Counted from the first letter of the stretch, positions 7,254 to 16,485 are shown. The stretch is DNA of 64,000 nucleotides from Sulfuricurvum sp041651515 (GCF_041651515.1 NZ_JBAZJF010000002.1:372001-436000); one strand, 5' to 3'. The notes: generated from the letters alone by a model not told the origin. A program made the numbers and translations.

Positions 7254-9833
7254 ATGTCAAACAATATTTTTGAAAAACTAACCCACCAAATGACCGAGAT
7301 GATCGAATCATCGATTTCTCTGGCCCTTCATAATAAAAACAGTGAAGTTGAATCGATCCATTTTTTATGGGCATTGCTGGCTAATAGCAATTCACCTCTC
7401 AATCAGGCATTGATGAAAATGAATGTGGATAAAACGGCTATTGAACTCGATGTAAAAAGTGCTGCTAATAAGCTGTCGAGTGTTTCGAGTGTTACCAAAG
7501 AGAGCATTCGCCTATCACGCGATTTTGTTCATGCCCTTGAACGAGGTTTGGCTGAAATGGCAGTAAACGGCGATCAATTTGTAGCCGTTGACACGTTTTT
7601 ACTGGGCAATTTAAACCATACCCCTTTTAAAGATATCCTTGAAAAGTATGTGAATGTATTTGAACTGCGTAAAACATTTGAAGCTATGCGCGCCGGACAA
7701 AAAATAGAGAGCCAAACCGCGGATGAAAATTTAGAGGCTCTTGATAAATACGGGATAGATTTAACTAAATTAGCAGTTGAAGGTCAACTGTCTCCCGTTA
7801 TCGGTCGTGATGAAGAGATTGGACGGATGATGCAGATTTTGATCCGTAAAACGAAAAATAATCCGATTCTTCTCGGTGAACCTGGGGTAGGTAAAACAGC
7901 TCTTGTCGAGGGGTTGGCTCAGCGAATTGTCAACAAAGAGGTCCCGTTAAGCCTCCAAAACAAAAAAGTTATTGCATTGGATATGAGCGCATTAATTGCC
8001 GGGGCTAAATATCGTGGTGAGTTTGAAGATCGTCTTAAAGCGGTGATTGATGAGGTGAAAAAATCGGCCAATATCATCCTCTTTATCGATGAAATTCATA
8101 CGATTGTAGGGGCAGGGGCATCTGAGGGGTCTATGGATGCGGCAAACATTCTCAAACCGGCACTCGCACGGGGAGAACTCCATACAATTGGAGCAACAAC
8201 ACTCAAAGAATATCGTAAGTATTTCGAAAAAGATGCCGCATTACAACGTCGTTTTCAACCTGTATCGGTTGATGAACCAAGCGTTAACCAAACATTGCAA
8301 ATTTTACGTGGACTTAAAGAGCGTCTTGAAGCGCATCACAGTATTAATATTGCCGATTCGGCATTGGTTGCGGCGGCAAAACTCTCCGATCGATATATTA
8401 ATGATCGATTTTTACCGGACAAAGCGATCGATTTGATCGATGAAGCAGCGGCTGAGTTACGAATGCAAAAAGAATCTGAACCAAATGCCTTAGCTTCCGT
8501 TAAACGACGTCAATCGAATTTACAAGTGGAGAAAGAGGCTCTGAAAATGGAAGAGTCTGTTGCCAATACTAAACGGCTGGAGGAGATTGAACGCGAGCTC
8601 GCCGATGCCGATGAAGGGCGACGAAGTTTGGAAACGCAGTTCGCCCATGAAAAAGGGGAGTTTGATAAAGTTTCAAAAATTAAACGTGAGATAGAGTTGA
8701 TGCGTCGTGAAGCAGAGAATGCACAACAAAATGGTGATTTTACCAAAGTTGCAGAGATTACTCATGGTCATATCCCTAAGCTTATCAAAGAAGAAGAAGA
8801 GCTTCAAGAGCGTTGGAAAGTGATGCAAAGTGCGGGAACACTGCTTAAAAACAGTGTGGATGAAGCCTCTATCGCCGGAATCGTAAGCCGTTGGACGAAG
8901 ATTCCGGTAAACAAAATGCTCCAAAGTGAAAAAGAGAAGATTCTTCACATCGAAGATGAACTCAACCGCGATGTTGTGGGGCAAGAGAAAGCGACCCATG
9001 CGGTAGCGCGTGCGATCAAACGGAACAAAGCAGGACTCTCTGATAAGAGCCGGCCGATCGGATCGTTCTTGTTCCTTGGGCCTACCGGGGTTGGGAAAAC
9101 GCAGACGGCAAAAACATTGGCAAAATTCCTCTTCGACAGCTCCGAATCGATGATCCGTATCGATATGTCGGAGTATATGGAGAAACATGCCGTTTCTCGT
9201 CTTGTCGGTGCCCCTCCGGGGTATGTCGGGTTTGATGAGGGTGGACAGCTCACCGAAGCGGTACGCCGTAAGCCGTACAGCGTTATTTTGTTCGATGAAG
9301 TCGAAAAAGCGCATCCCGATGTTTTCAATGTATTGCTTCAGGTGCTCGATGACGGACGTTTGACCGATAATAAAGGGGTGTTGGTCGATTTTACCAATAC
9401 GATCATTATTTTGACCTCTAACATCGCCAGCGACAAGATTATGGCGCATCATGGCGATCCTCAGTTGGAGGAGATGGTGCTTGGTGAACTCAAACAGCAT
9501 TTCAAGCCGGAGTTTTTAAATCGTTTGGATGATGTCGTCGTCTTTAATCCGTTGGGAGAAGCACAAATTCTTAGTATTGTAGATTTGTTCTTTAAAGACA
9601 TTGCGGCAAAAGTGGAAGAACGCGATATTACCCTTACCCTCACCGATGCGGCAAAACGCTATATAGCAAGTGCAGGATTTGATCCGGTGTACGGTGCTAG
9701 ACCGCTTAAACGCGCATTGTATGAGATCGTCGAAGACCGTCTCGCTGATTTGATTCTCGGTGGAGAAGTTGAAGAGGGTGCTTCGGTTGCTTTTGATGCG
9801 GTTGGAGACGAGATTACCGTAACTGTGGCATAA
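7254..9833 (+). CDS. clpB: ATP-dependent disaggregase ClpB
   Basis: 859 aa Hsp104/ClpB that extracts polypeptides from aggregates together with DnaK. N-terminal Clp_N repeats (about 1-150), AAA-1 with Walker A GEPGVGKTAL and Walker B ILFIDEIH, a long coiled-coil M-domain (about 410-530), AAA-2 with GPTGVGKTQT, and a C-terminal D2-small domain (GFDPVYGARPLKRAL). ATG 7254 follows AGGAGAATTTT. The promoter carries a HAIR-like element, so heat-shock control by HspR is likely. It is followed 7 bp later by a small cytochrome gene. Confidence 0.98.
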   Translation: MSNNIFEKLTHQMTEMIESSISLALHNKNSEVESIHFLWALLANSNSPLNQALMKMNVDKTAIELDVKSAANKLSSVSSVTKESIRLSRDFVHALERGLAEMAVNGDQFVAVDTFLLGNLNHTPFKDILEKYVNVFELRKTFEAMRAGQKIESQTADENLEALDKYGIDLTKLAVEGQLSPVIGRDEEIGRMMQILIRKTKNNPILLGEPGVGKTALVEGLAQRIVNKEVPLSLQNKKVIALDMSALIAGAKYRGEFEDRLKAVIDEVKKSANIILFIDEIHTIVGAGASEGSMDAANILKPALARGELHTIGATTLKEYRKYFEKDAALQRRFQPVSVDEPSVNQTLQILRGLKERLEAHHSINIADSALVAAAKLSDRYINDRFLPDKAIDLIDEAAAELRMQKESEPNALASVKRRQSNLQVEKEALKMEESVANTKRLEEIERELADADEGRRSLETQFAHEKGEFDKVSKIKREIELMRREAENAQQNGDFTKVAEITHGHIPKLIKEEEELQERWKVMQSAGTLLKNSVDEASIAGIVSRWTKIPVNKMLQSEKEKILHIEDELNRDVVGQEKATHAVARAIKRNKAGLSDKSRPIGSFLFLGPTGVGKTQTAKTLAKFLFDSSESMIRIDMSEYMEKHAVSRLVGAPPGYVGFDEGGQLTEAVRRKPYSVILFDEVEKAHPDVFNVLLQVLDDGRLTDNKGVLVDFTNTIIILTSNIASDKIMAHHGDPQLEEMVLGELKQHFKPEFLNRLDDVVVFNPLGEAQILSIVDLFFKDIAAKVEERDITLTLTDAAKRYIASAGFDPVYGARPLKRALYEIVEDRLADLILGGEVEEGASVAFDAVGDEITVTVA

Positions 9834-9840
9834 TTTAATT

Positions 9841-10194
9841 ATGAAACTACTGACGTTCCTCTTTATATTCTTATTACCGGTATGGGGATGTACCGGTGAT
9901 TGTATGACGTGCCATCCCGCACTCCTAAAAAATATTAATGCCGATAAACGGCACAAACCGATGACAACCTGTATCAAATGCCACAGTGCAAATCCTGCCA
10001 AAATGGCAGATTGCGGAAGTGATTGTTTTGCCTGTCATCCGGTAGCGAAGATTGAAGGCTCACGGGTGGCGGAACATGCCGTGATTCGCGAATGCCGCGA
10101 TTGTCATATGAAGTTAAAAGCATCCCTTGCAATAGAAAATGTGCCTCAAGGGGAGTCGATGAAGCCGACATTGAGGGATTTCTTGCAACCTTGA
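9841..10194 (+). CDS. Small tetrahaem c-type cytochrome
   Basis: 117 aa with a signal peptide (MKLLTFLFIFLLPVWG) and four CxxCH haem sites: CMTCH 21-25, CIKCH 44-48, CFACH 62-66 and CRDCH 85-89. Additional histidines (H38, H79) could be distal ligands. The Cys just after the signal (VWGC) could alternatively be a lipobox. Periplasmic electron carrier; partner unknown. It starts 7 bp after clpB, probably as read-through from that operon, and precedes rpmH. I cannot assign it to a named family. Confidence 0.85.
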   Translation: MKLLTFLFIFLLPVWGCTGDCMTCHPALLKNINADKRHKPMTTCIKCHSANPAKMADCGSDCFACHPVAKIEGSRVAEHAVIRECRDCHMKLKASLAIENVPQGESMKPTLRDFLQP

Positions 10195-10288
10195 TGTTTC
10201 AGGATTGAGAAGCTTGTATGAAACTTAATCGCTCTTTAAGTAAGAATTGACTATTATTGCGTGCTAAAATTGACTAAAGGGAATGGTA

Positions 10289-10423
10289 ATGAAAAGAACA
10301 TACCAACCGCATAATACACCACGTAAACGTACCCATGGTTTCCGTGCTCGTATGGCTACAAAAAACGGTCGCCGGGTATTAAACGCTCGTCGTGCAAAAG
10401 GTAGAAAACGATTGGCTGTATAA
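10289..10423 (+). CDS. rpmH: 50S ribosomal protein L34
   Basis: 44 aa, the exact family length, starting MKRTYQPHNTPRKRTHGF and ending RAKGRKRLAV. It is very basic and is a component of the large ribosomal subunit. The ATG is preceded by AAAGGGAATGGTA. It heads the conserved rpmH-rnpA-yidD-yidC cluster; rnpA starts 11 bp after its stop. Confidence 0.98.
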   Translation: MKRTYQPHNTPRKRTHGFRARMATKNGRRVLNARRAKGRKRLAV

Positions 10424-10434
10424 ACGGCTTTTCG

Positions 10435-10785
10435 ATGTTGAAGCTTAATAGTGAGTTTCAACGTGTTTATAAGCGAGGTAAGAGTGCGCACAGCACTTCT
10501 ATCGCGCTCTTTTATCTTCCGGTTTCGGGAGAAAAAAAAGTAGGATATACGGCCAGTAAAAAAGTCGGAAATGCTGTGGTGCGAAATCGATGCAAAAGGC
10601 GTCTGCGGGCGCTTTTTGCTGAATTTCAGCTCGGCTTGGCCGATGGATGGTACGTTTTTGTCGCCAAGGAACCGTTATTTGATAATGCGTTCGATATTGT
10701 GCGACGTGACTGCAAATATGTTTTAAAACGGACAGGTGCAATGAGTAGCAGTGGAGCGGATGATGGTAAGAAAGTTATTTCTTAA
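10435..10785 (+). CDS. rnpA: Ribonuclease P protein component
   Basis: 116 aa basic protein that assists the RNase P RNA in 5' maturation of tRNA. The family signature is seen: SEFQRVYKRGKS near the N-terminus, VGYTASKKVGNAVVRNRCKRRLR (RNR motif) in the centre. It has a Ser/Gly tail (GAMSSSGADDG) overlapping the yidD start. It lies between rpmH and yidD in the classic order. Confidence 0.96.
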   Translation: MLKLNSEFQRVYKRGKSAHSTSIALFYLPVSGEKKVGYTASKKVGNAVVRNRCKRRLRALFAEFQLGLADGWYVFVAKEPLFDNAFDIVRRDCKYVLKRTGAMSSSGADDGKKVIS

Positions 10786-11095
10786 GCTCCTTTGGCTCTA
10801 CCGGCACTCATTCTCTTTGGTGACACGCGGTGCGTGTCGCCATTACCCTTCATGCTCCGAATATGCTCTGTGGCAGTTCGAACGCAATACTCTCCCTCGT
10901 GCTTTTGGTGCTACTTTTTTACGCATTTGCCGATGCAATCAACTCTTTGATGGCGGTATCGATTATCCGGTGATCAGCAAACCGACAATAAAACCTACAG
11001 AACTCTCCATAAATACGATAAAATACTGGTTTGTTCCAACAAAGCGGAATTATTTTTTGATCAAAAATTTTAAGTTTAAAGGGTCACAGTGCTAG
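10763..11095 (+). CDS. yidD: Membrane protein insertion efficiency factor YidD
   Basis: 110 aa from ATG 10763, chosen because GGAG lies 6 bp upstream; GTG 10751 and ATG 10760 are also in frame. The family core is clear: LYRHSFSLVTRGACRHYPSCSEYALWQFE, including the RxxPSCSxYA motif. The C-terminal third (TIKPTELSINTIKYWF...) extends past the usual YidD domain. It overlaps rnpA by 23 bp and yidC by 7 bp, so all three are translated as one unit. Confidence 0.92.
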   Translation: MVRKLFLKLLWLYRHSFSLVTRGACRHYPSCSEYALWQFERNTLPRAFGATFLRICRCNQLFDGGIDYPVISKPTIKPTELSINTIKYWFVPTKRNYFLIKNFKFKGSQC

Positions 11096-12693
11096 ACAAA
11101 TTTACTCCGAACCAGCGGCTTTTAGTTGCAGTCGCTTTATCTTTCCTATTTTTTATAGGCTATACCACTATTTTTCCTCCAAAAGCTCCAAACAGCGAAG
11201 AGAATGCGACGCAAGCTGCTGTCGTTAAACCCTCAGCAGCACAAGCTCACTCTTCCGTAACGACAGAAGCATCAGCTCCGGCACAAGAGATTAAAACGGT
11301 ATCTACCGACACATTAACGACGATCAGTGCCAAAGAGTTTACCCTTAAAATCGATACGTTGGGGCGTATTTCATCTCTTATCTTGAGTGACAAAAAACAC
11401 AACGGTAAAGACGGGCAGCTATCCGAGCTGGTCTCGGGGGCAGGAGCAAAGCCGCTTTATATCCGTTTTGCCGATGAAGCGCTTAATGCCGCTGCCTCAA
11501 AAACAGCGTATGCCAGCAGTGCGAGTAGCATTGTATTGGGCGAAAATGGGAAGGGGACGGTAACTCTTACCCAAAATCTCCCCGAGTTAACCGTTACCAA
11601 AACATTGACATTTTATGCCGACGGTCATTACGATGCAAAAGTGAATCTCTCCTCTGAAAAGCGTTATTACGTTTATTTAGGACAGCATCCTCAAATTGTT
11701 GAAAAAATGATGACCGTTGTCGGAAGCATGATCTATGCGGGTGACAACCTTACTACGATCTTTAAAGACGGTGATGTTGAGGGACGTTCTATTTTTACGG
11801 ATGTCCATATGGCATCGGCCTTTGACCAATATTATGCTTCAATCATGTACGGGTTTGACAAATCAACCCAAGTGGTTGTTGAGAGAGACACCAAAGACAA
11901 CCCCGTCACCTATTTAGAAGGGGCAAATAACTTTACGTTCAGTGGTTATATCGGACCTAAAGAGTATAAAACACTCGAATCGATTAATCCGATCCTTGTG
12001 AATGCGATTGAGTACGGCTGGTTTACTTTTGTAGCCGCCCCAATTTTTAAAATTTTGATGTACTTGCACGGAATGATAGGAAACTGGGGATGGTCAATTG
12101 TCGCTTTGACCGTTCTTATCCGTATCATCCTTTACCCTTTGACACACAAAGGGATGGTCTCTATGCAGAAGATCAAAGAGATTGCTCCCCGTATCAAAGA
12201 GGTGCAGGAGAAATACAAAGGGGATCCGCAACGTATGAATGCTGCGGTGATGGAGATGTACAAAAAACATGGTGCCAATCCATTGGGCGGCTGTTTACCG
12301 TTATTACTTCAAATTCCTGTTTTCTTTGCGATCTATCGCGTATTGCTCAATGCCGTAGAGCTCCAAGGGGCAGAGTGGGTTATGTGGGTACATGATCTCT
12401 CCCGTATGGATCCCTATTACATTTTGCCTATTTTGATGGGCGCCACGATGTTTTATCAGCAGCGTATTACACCGAGTAACTTTACCGATCCGTTGCAAGA
12501 GAAAATTTTTAAATATTTACCCCTTATTTTCACGTTCTTCTTCTTCACATTCCCTGCAGGGCTTGTGTTGTACTGGTTTGTGAACAATATTTTCTCGATT
12601 GCGCAGCAGTATATGGTCAACAAACAATTCGAAGCGGCACGTATGGCACGTCACGAAGCGCATCTTGCGGAAAAGCATCATGAAAAAGATTGA
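11089..12693 (+). CDS. yidC: Membrane protein insertase YidC
   Basis: 534 aa. TM1 is near residues 10-27 (LLVAVALSFLFFIGYT), followed by an acidic/Ala-rich stretch and a large periplasmic beta domain (about 75-300). The C-terminal insertase core has FKILMYLHG, GWSIVALTVLIRIILYPLT, the cytoplasmic C1 helices, and further membrane segments (LPLIFTFFFFTFPAGLVLYWF). Inserts and folds membrane proteins with or without SecYEG. ATG 11089 overlaps yidD, and its 3' end overlaps the jag gene by 14 bp. Confidence 0.97.
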   Translation: MLDKFTPNQRLLVAVALSFLFFIGYTTIFPPKAPNSEENATQAAVVKPSAAQAHSSVTTEASAPAQEIKTVSTDTLTTISAKEFTLKIDTLGRISSLILSDKKHNGKDGQLSELVSGAGAKPLYIRFADEALNAAASKTAYASSASSIVLGENGKGTVTLTQNLPELTVTKTLTFYADGHYDAKVNLSSEKRYYVYLGQHPQIVEKMMTVVGSMIYAGDNLTTIFKDGDVEGRSIFTDVHMASAFDQYYASIMYGFDKSTQVVVERDTKDNPVTYLEGANNFTFSGYIGPKEYKTLESINPILVNAIEYGWFTFVAAPIFKILMYLHGMIGNWGWSIVALTVLIRIILYPLTHKGMVSMQKIKEIAPRIKEVQEKYKGDPQRMNAAVMEMYKKHGANPLGGCLPLLLQIPVFFAIYRVLLNAVELQGAEWVMWVHDLSRMDPYYILPILMGATMFYQQRITPSNFTDPLQEKIFKYLPLIFTFFFFTFPAGLVLYWFVNNIFSIAQQYMVNKQFEAARMARHEAHLAEKHHEKD

Positions 12694-13513
12694 AGCCCCT
12701 ACGCTAGAACTCGCCTATGCGCAGGCGGCGAGTGAATACGGATGTTCCGTAACTGCTCTTCAAGTTGAAATAATCCAATTCCCTTCCAAAGGGATTCTCG
12801 GATTATTTAAAAAAACGGCGATTATTATGGCAAATCTGCCGCACCAAGCGGCTACGGCTACGCCAAAAGTTTCGGCTCCTTTAGCGGAAGAAACAACGAC
12901 CCCTTCTCCGGTAAGTGCACCGGTGCAAGAAGCCTACCAAGCAAATATACATAATGACAGACTGATTTCTGAATCTTTTGTGACGGCACAAGAGGATGAC
13001 GAAGAGGTTGCTGATTCAGAAGAGGAGGTGTTTTTTGAAGAAGAACTCTCTGCGTATGAATGTGCACTGGAAGTTAAAGAGCATATCAATGCATTATTTA
13101 AAGATATTTGCTTTGATATTAACGAAGTTTCGGTGAGTGTGTATGATGAAAATACCCTTTTAGTAGAATTTACCGGACCTGATGCGGCACTTATGATCGG
13201 TAAAGAGGGGTATCGCTATAAAGCGCTCTCCTATATGCTTTTTAACTGGATTAATGCGACATATGGAATGCAGCTGCGCTTAGAGATTGCCGAATTTTTG
13301 AAAAATCAGGAAGAATCAATTTCCCGTTATTTGGTTGCTATTTTCGATATTGTCGATCATGAGGGACGAGCGCAAACCAAAGTGTTGGATGGTGTTCTCG
13401 TCCAGATTGCCCTCAAACAGCTCCGTAACCGTTATCCTGATCGTTATGTTGCGATCCGCTCTACCCGTGATGGCGGCAAGTTTATCGTCATTAACAGCTA
13501 CCACGAGTATTAA
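12680..13513 (+). CDS. jag: Jag/KhpB RNA-binding protein (KH-R3H)
   Basis: 277 aa from ATG 12680 inside the yidC 3' end, the standard yidC-jag coupling; a longer reading from 12599 lies wholly within yidC. N-terminal Jag domain (MKKIEAPTLELAYAQAASEYGCSV, with FPSKGILGLFKK). An acidic linker (about 60-125) follows. Then a KH domain with GKEGYRYKALSYM and an R3H domain (RYPDRYVAIRS). Family members bind RNA and influence envelope growth in other bacteria. Confidence 0.93.
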   Translation: MKKIEAPTLELAYAQAASEYGCSVTALQVEIIQFPSKGILGLFKKTAIIMANLPHQAATATPKVSAPLAEETTTPSPVSAPVQEAYQANIHNDRLISESFVTAQEDDEEVADSEEEVFFEEELSAYECALEVKEHINALFKDICFDINEVSVSVYDENTLLVEFTGPDAALMIGKEGYRYKALSYMLFNWINATYGMQLRLEIAEFLKNQEESISRYLVAIFDIVDHEGRAQTKVLDGVLVQIALKQLRNRYPDRYVAIRSTRDGGKFIVINSYHEY

Positions 13514-13519
13514 TTCTTT

Positions 13520-14863
13520 ATGTCTCATACGATAGCCGCCATCGCTACTGCGAATGGCGTCGGTTCTATTGCTATTGTCCGTCTCAGCGGAGAAAATGCA
13601 CTTAACATTGCCCTTTCTATTGCCCGTAAAGAGAAGCTCCTCCCCCGTTATGCCACATTGTCTCCCTTATATACCCAATCGGGTGAATTGATCGATGAAG
13701 CGATACTTATCTATTTTCAAGGTACCAAAAGTTTTACTGGAGAAGAGGTGATTGAGTTTCAATGCCACGGCGGATTTATTGTGGCACAGAGAATATTGCG
13801 TGCGGTATTGGAATACGATGTCCGATTGGCAGAACCGGGAGAATTCAGTAAGCGGGCTTTTTTGAACGGACGGCTTGATTTGACCCAGGCCGAAGCGATT
13901 GCCTCACTCATTGAAGCCAAAAGCGACGATGCGGCGCGAATTCTCGCCCGTCAGATGAAGGGTGAACTACGAGAATATGTTGAAAACATTCGTGATGCTC
14001 TTTTGGAAATTTTGGCCTATTCGGAAGTGGTTATTGATTACGCCGAAGAAGATTTACCGCAAGATGTCGTGGATCAAATTCTCGCTAAATTGCAAGCCAT
14101 TACGCAAAATATTTCCAAAACACTTGAATCTTCGCGTCGTCGAGCGGGATTGATGCAAGGGTATCGTGTCGCTATTATCGGCAAGCCTAATGTTGGGAAA
14201 AGCTCACTTCTGAATACTCTTTTGGATTATGAACGGGCCATCGTGAGTGATATAGCAGGGACCACCCGTGATACCATCGAAGAGCAGGTACGTATCGGGA
14301 CCCATCTGATCCGTTTGGTCGATACGGCGGGGATTCGAAAATCCTCTGATGAGATCGAGCGAATCGGAATAGAGCGCTCCATCGCTGCAATAGAGGGCGC
14401 CGATGTCGTCATCGCCCTTTTCGATGCGAGCCGTAATATCGACGAGGAAGATCAGGCGATATTGGAGCTTATCAACCGCTATAAAGAGGAAAAGCCTTTT
14501 ATTATCGTTCTCAATAAGTCCGATCTCCCGAGACAATTTGAGATAGATACCTTAGCTGCCTATTCGCCGATCCATCTCAGCTGTAAGCAAGAGAGCCGTG
14601 AACTGGTCGATGCTCTGAGCAGTTTGATGGATCATGATAATAATTCTGAGGAGATGATGCTCATCTCTGAGCGTCAAATCAGCGCGACGTCGGAAGCACT
14701 CCGCTCTATCGAAGAGTCGTATGAACCGCTCGAATCCGAAGAGCTTGAAATTTTTTCGTTTCATATCAACCAAGCGATCCGCGCCATGGCGTCGCTCACC
14801 CGTCCCTACGAACTTGATGAGATGTTCGACAAGATGTTCGGGCAATTTTGTCTGGGGAAATGA
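13520..14863 (+). CDS. mnmE: tRNA-modifying GTPase MnmE (TrmE)
   Basis: 447 aa. N-terminal tetrahydrofolate-binding domain (MSHTIAAIATANGVGSIAIVR), helical domain, and G domain with GKPNVGKSSL (G1), DIAGTTRDTIEE, DTAGI (G3) and NKSD (G4). The C-terminus ends FGQFCLGK, the conserved catalytic CxGK. With MnmG it installs cmnm5 at the wobble uridine of tRNAs. It begins 6 bp after jag and its stop overlaps ruvX. Confidence 0.97.
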   Translation: MSHTIAAIATANGVGSIAIVRLSGENALNIALSIARKEKLLPRYATLSPLYTQSGELIDEAILIYFQGTKSFTGEEVIEFQCHGGFIVAQRILRAVLEYDVRLAEPGEFSKRAFLNGRLDLTQAEAIASLIEAKSDDAARILARQMKGELREYVENIRDALLEILAYSEVVIDYAEEDLPQDVVDQILAKLQAITQNISKTLESSRRRAGLMQGYRVAIIGKPNVGKSSLLNTLLDYERAIVSDIAGTTRDTIEEQVRIGTHLIRLVDTAGIRKSSDEIERIGIERSIAAIEGADVVIALFDASRNIDEEDQAILELINRYKEEKPFIIVLNKSDLPRQFEIDTLAAYSPIHLSCKQESRELVDALSSLMDHDNNSEEMMLISERQISATSEALRSIEESYEPLESEELEIFSFHINQAIRAMASLTRPYELDEMFDKMFGQFCLGK

Positions 14864-15255
14864 TGGGAACACTTATTGCGATCGATTTGGGACTGAAACG
14901 GATCGGATTGGCATTGAGCAGCGGAGTAGGAATCGTTACACCGCTTCCGGCCATAGAGCGGAAAAACCGTAACCAAGCGGCAAACGAGGTCAAAAAAGTA
15001 TTGAATGAATACGAAGCGACCACCGTCGTGGTCGGTATCCCGATGGGAAGCACCACCGAAGATGAGATGCGCCGCAGAGTGGCGCACTTTATGAATCTCG
15101 TAGAATTCAGCGGGGAGATAGCCTATCAGGACGAATCCCACAGCTCGCAGGAAGCCGAAGCGCTGATGAAGGGGGATATCCGCTACAAACGCGACGGGCG
15201 GATTGACTCCCTCTCGGCGAAGATTATTTTAGAGCGGTATTTGAAAATTATTTGA
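14863..15255 (+). CDS. ruvX: Holliday junction resolvase-like RuvX/YqgF
   Basis: 130 aa RNase H-fold protein. Start ATG 14863 overlaps the mnmE stop by one base; an adjacent ATG at 14860 is possible, but GGGGA spacing favours 14863. It shows IAIDLGLKRIGLAL (first catalytic Asp), VVGIPMGST, and YQDESHSSQEAE, DSLSAKIIL near the end. YqgF proteins act in pre-16S rRNA 5' processing or as nucleases. It ends the rpmH-to-ruvX run. Confidence 0.93.
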   Translation: MGTLIAIDLGLKRIGLALSSGVGIVTPLPAIERKNRNQAANEVKKVLNEYEATTVVVGIPMGSTTEDEMRRRVAHFMNLVEFSGEIAYQDESHSSQEAEALMKGDIRYKRDGRIDSLSAKIILERYLKII

Positions 15256-15301
15256 CTTGGATATCTACAATTTTTTCTAATTTTACAAAATGAAGTTTTG
15301 A

Positions 15302-15307
15302 TATAAT
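15302..15307 (+). promoter_or_regulatory. Candidate -10 box of the toxin-antitoxin operon
   Basis: TATAAT 27 bp before the antitoxin ATG, in an AT-rich stretch with T-rich sequence upstream, as is usual in this phylum. No clear -35 box is seen. It implies that the pair has its own promoter rather than depending on ruvX read-through. Confidence 0.45.
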
Positions 15308-15333
15308 AATGCTAACAAACACGAGGTGACACG

Positions 15334-15558
15334 ATGACGATTGCAATGAATAAAGCCATTGAAGATTTGCAGGAACTTACCCCAAATGAAAAAGGGTTTG
15401 TCGCACAGTATTTGATTTCCTCTTTGGATACCGTACAGGATGCTGATGCCCAAAATGAGTGGGCTGAATTGGCGAAAAAACGTTTCGAATCATTGGAAAA
15501 TGGTGATGTTCAATCGGTAAGTTGGGAGAGTATCAAAAATCAGATTTTAGGTGCTTGA
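15334..15558 (+). CDS. Addiction module antitoxin component (TIGR02574-like)
   Basis: 74 aa acidic protein (MTIAMNKAIEDLQELTPNEK...; EWAELAKKRFESLENG) with the pattern of the putative addiction module component family. These proteins precede RelE/ParE-type toxins and neutralise them. The GAGGTGA ribosome site is upstream. Its TGA stop sits against the toxin GTG start (gagtga-aspect overlap), implying coupled translation. No DNA-binding motif is obvious. Confidence 0.82.
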   Translation: MTIAMNKAIEDLQELTPNEKGFVAQYLISSLDTVQDADAQNEWAELAKKRFESLENGDVQSVSWESIKNQILGA

Positions 15559-15852
15559 GTGAAGCCGTTGCGCTTTCATCCCGATGTGAGCGTTGATGTC
15601 AAAGGCTCATTTGATTGGTATGAAGAACAATCTATCGGACTAGGGAATAGATTTATTTCCCAACTAGAACGCTCGTATGAAGCGATCAGCCACTTTCCGC
15701 AGATGTGGTCTCCTTTTGAATATGGATTCCACCGCTATGTTTTACCCCATTTTCCATTTTCTGTCATTTACAAAGAAACCCACGATACCATTTTTGTACT
15801 TGCCGTGATGCATAATAGCCGTAAACCCGGATACTGGAAAGGTCGACTATAA
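15559..15852 (+). CDS. RelE/ParE-family toxin
   Basis: 97 aa beginning with GTG directly at the antitoxin stop. RelE/ParE fold sequence features: FHPDVSVDVKGSFDWYEEQSIGLGNRFISQLE, then a beta hairpin FHRYVLPHFPFSVIYKE and FVLAVMHNSRKPGYW. The C-terminal HNSRKPGYW matches the ParE-like subfamily. Targets in the family include ribosome-bound mRNA and DNA gyrase; which applies here is unknown. Its last 6 bp overlap the convergent gene. Confidence 0.85.
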   Translation: MKPLRFHPDVSVDVKGSFDWYEEQSIGLGNRFISQLERSYEAISHFPQMWSPFEYGFHRYVLPHFPFSVIYKETHDTIFVLAVMHNSRKPGYWKGRL

Positions 15853-16485
15853 AGCTTTAAAAAACTCCGCCGCTTCCTCTTCGTCATCGCTTAGTGTGGC
15901 GAAATCGTCGTCGTTTGCTATTTTCCCTTTTATAGCGGCTGCACAATACTCAAATCCGATGCGACGTGCATGTTCCAGATCGAATACAAATCCCAATCCG
16001 CTGAACTGATAGGGCTCTTCTTGCTCGATGCACAGGAGTACCCCTTCACACTGTTCTTCAAATTGTTCGACGATATCACGATAGCCGATGTTGAATTCGG
16101 TTGCGTGCCATCCTATATCCTCTAATGCTTTGTCCGAAAATTCGGCGATTCCATCTCCCGTTGTGTCATCATAGAGGGCGCGAAGATGGTTAAATCCGAT
16201 AATGCTCTGCCATGCGCCGGAGGCTTTGATGAGGATGCGCTCATCATCTTCGACAACGCGGTAATTATCACCCATCATTGCGCTTAGGGGGCGCGAGAGA
16301 TTGGTTGAGAGGGGTGAATTAGGGGTAACGCTCCCCTCATAGATGCTAATCAGATCAGGGGCAAACGGCTCAAATACGATTTTCCCCTCATAGGTGATAG
16401 CGAATCGCTTAGCGGAGTTGAGTGCGTATAAAAAATCGGATTTCGCAACGACGATAATCTCTTTAAAGAGGTTGAATTTTTTCAT
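15847..16485 (-). CDS. Conserved hypothetical protein, 212 aa
   Basis: No family recognised. Soluble, acidic at both ends, with an Asp/Glu-rich C-terminus (NDDDFATLSDDEEEAAEFF). N-terminus MKKFNLFKEIIVVAKSDFLYALNSAKRF is consistent with a cytoplasmic protein. Several aromatic-rich stretches (ASGAWQSIIGFNHL) are present. ATG 16485 follows GGATATAAC. It converges on the toxin gene and is transcribed divergently from ilvC. Confidence 0.72.
   Translation of the reverse strand: MKKFNLFKEIIVVAKSDFLYALNSAKRFAITYEGKIVFEPFAPDLISIYEGSVTPNSPLSTNLSRPLSAMMGDNYRVVEDDERILIKASGAWQSIIGFNHLRALYDDTTGDGIAEFSDKALEDIGWHATEFNIGYRDIVEQFEEQCEGVLLCIEQEEPYQFSGLGFVFDLEHARRIGFEYCAAAIKGKIANDDDFATLSDDEEEAAEFFKAL

Noticed and set aside
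10195..10288. Chromosome origin next to rpmH
   Set aside because: The rpmH-yidC cluster is near oriC in many bacteria, but no dnaA gene or clustered DnaA boxes are present in the window.
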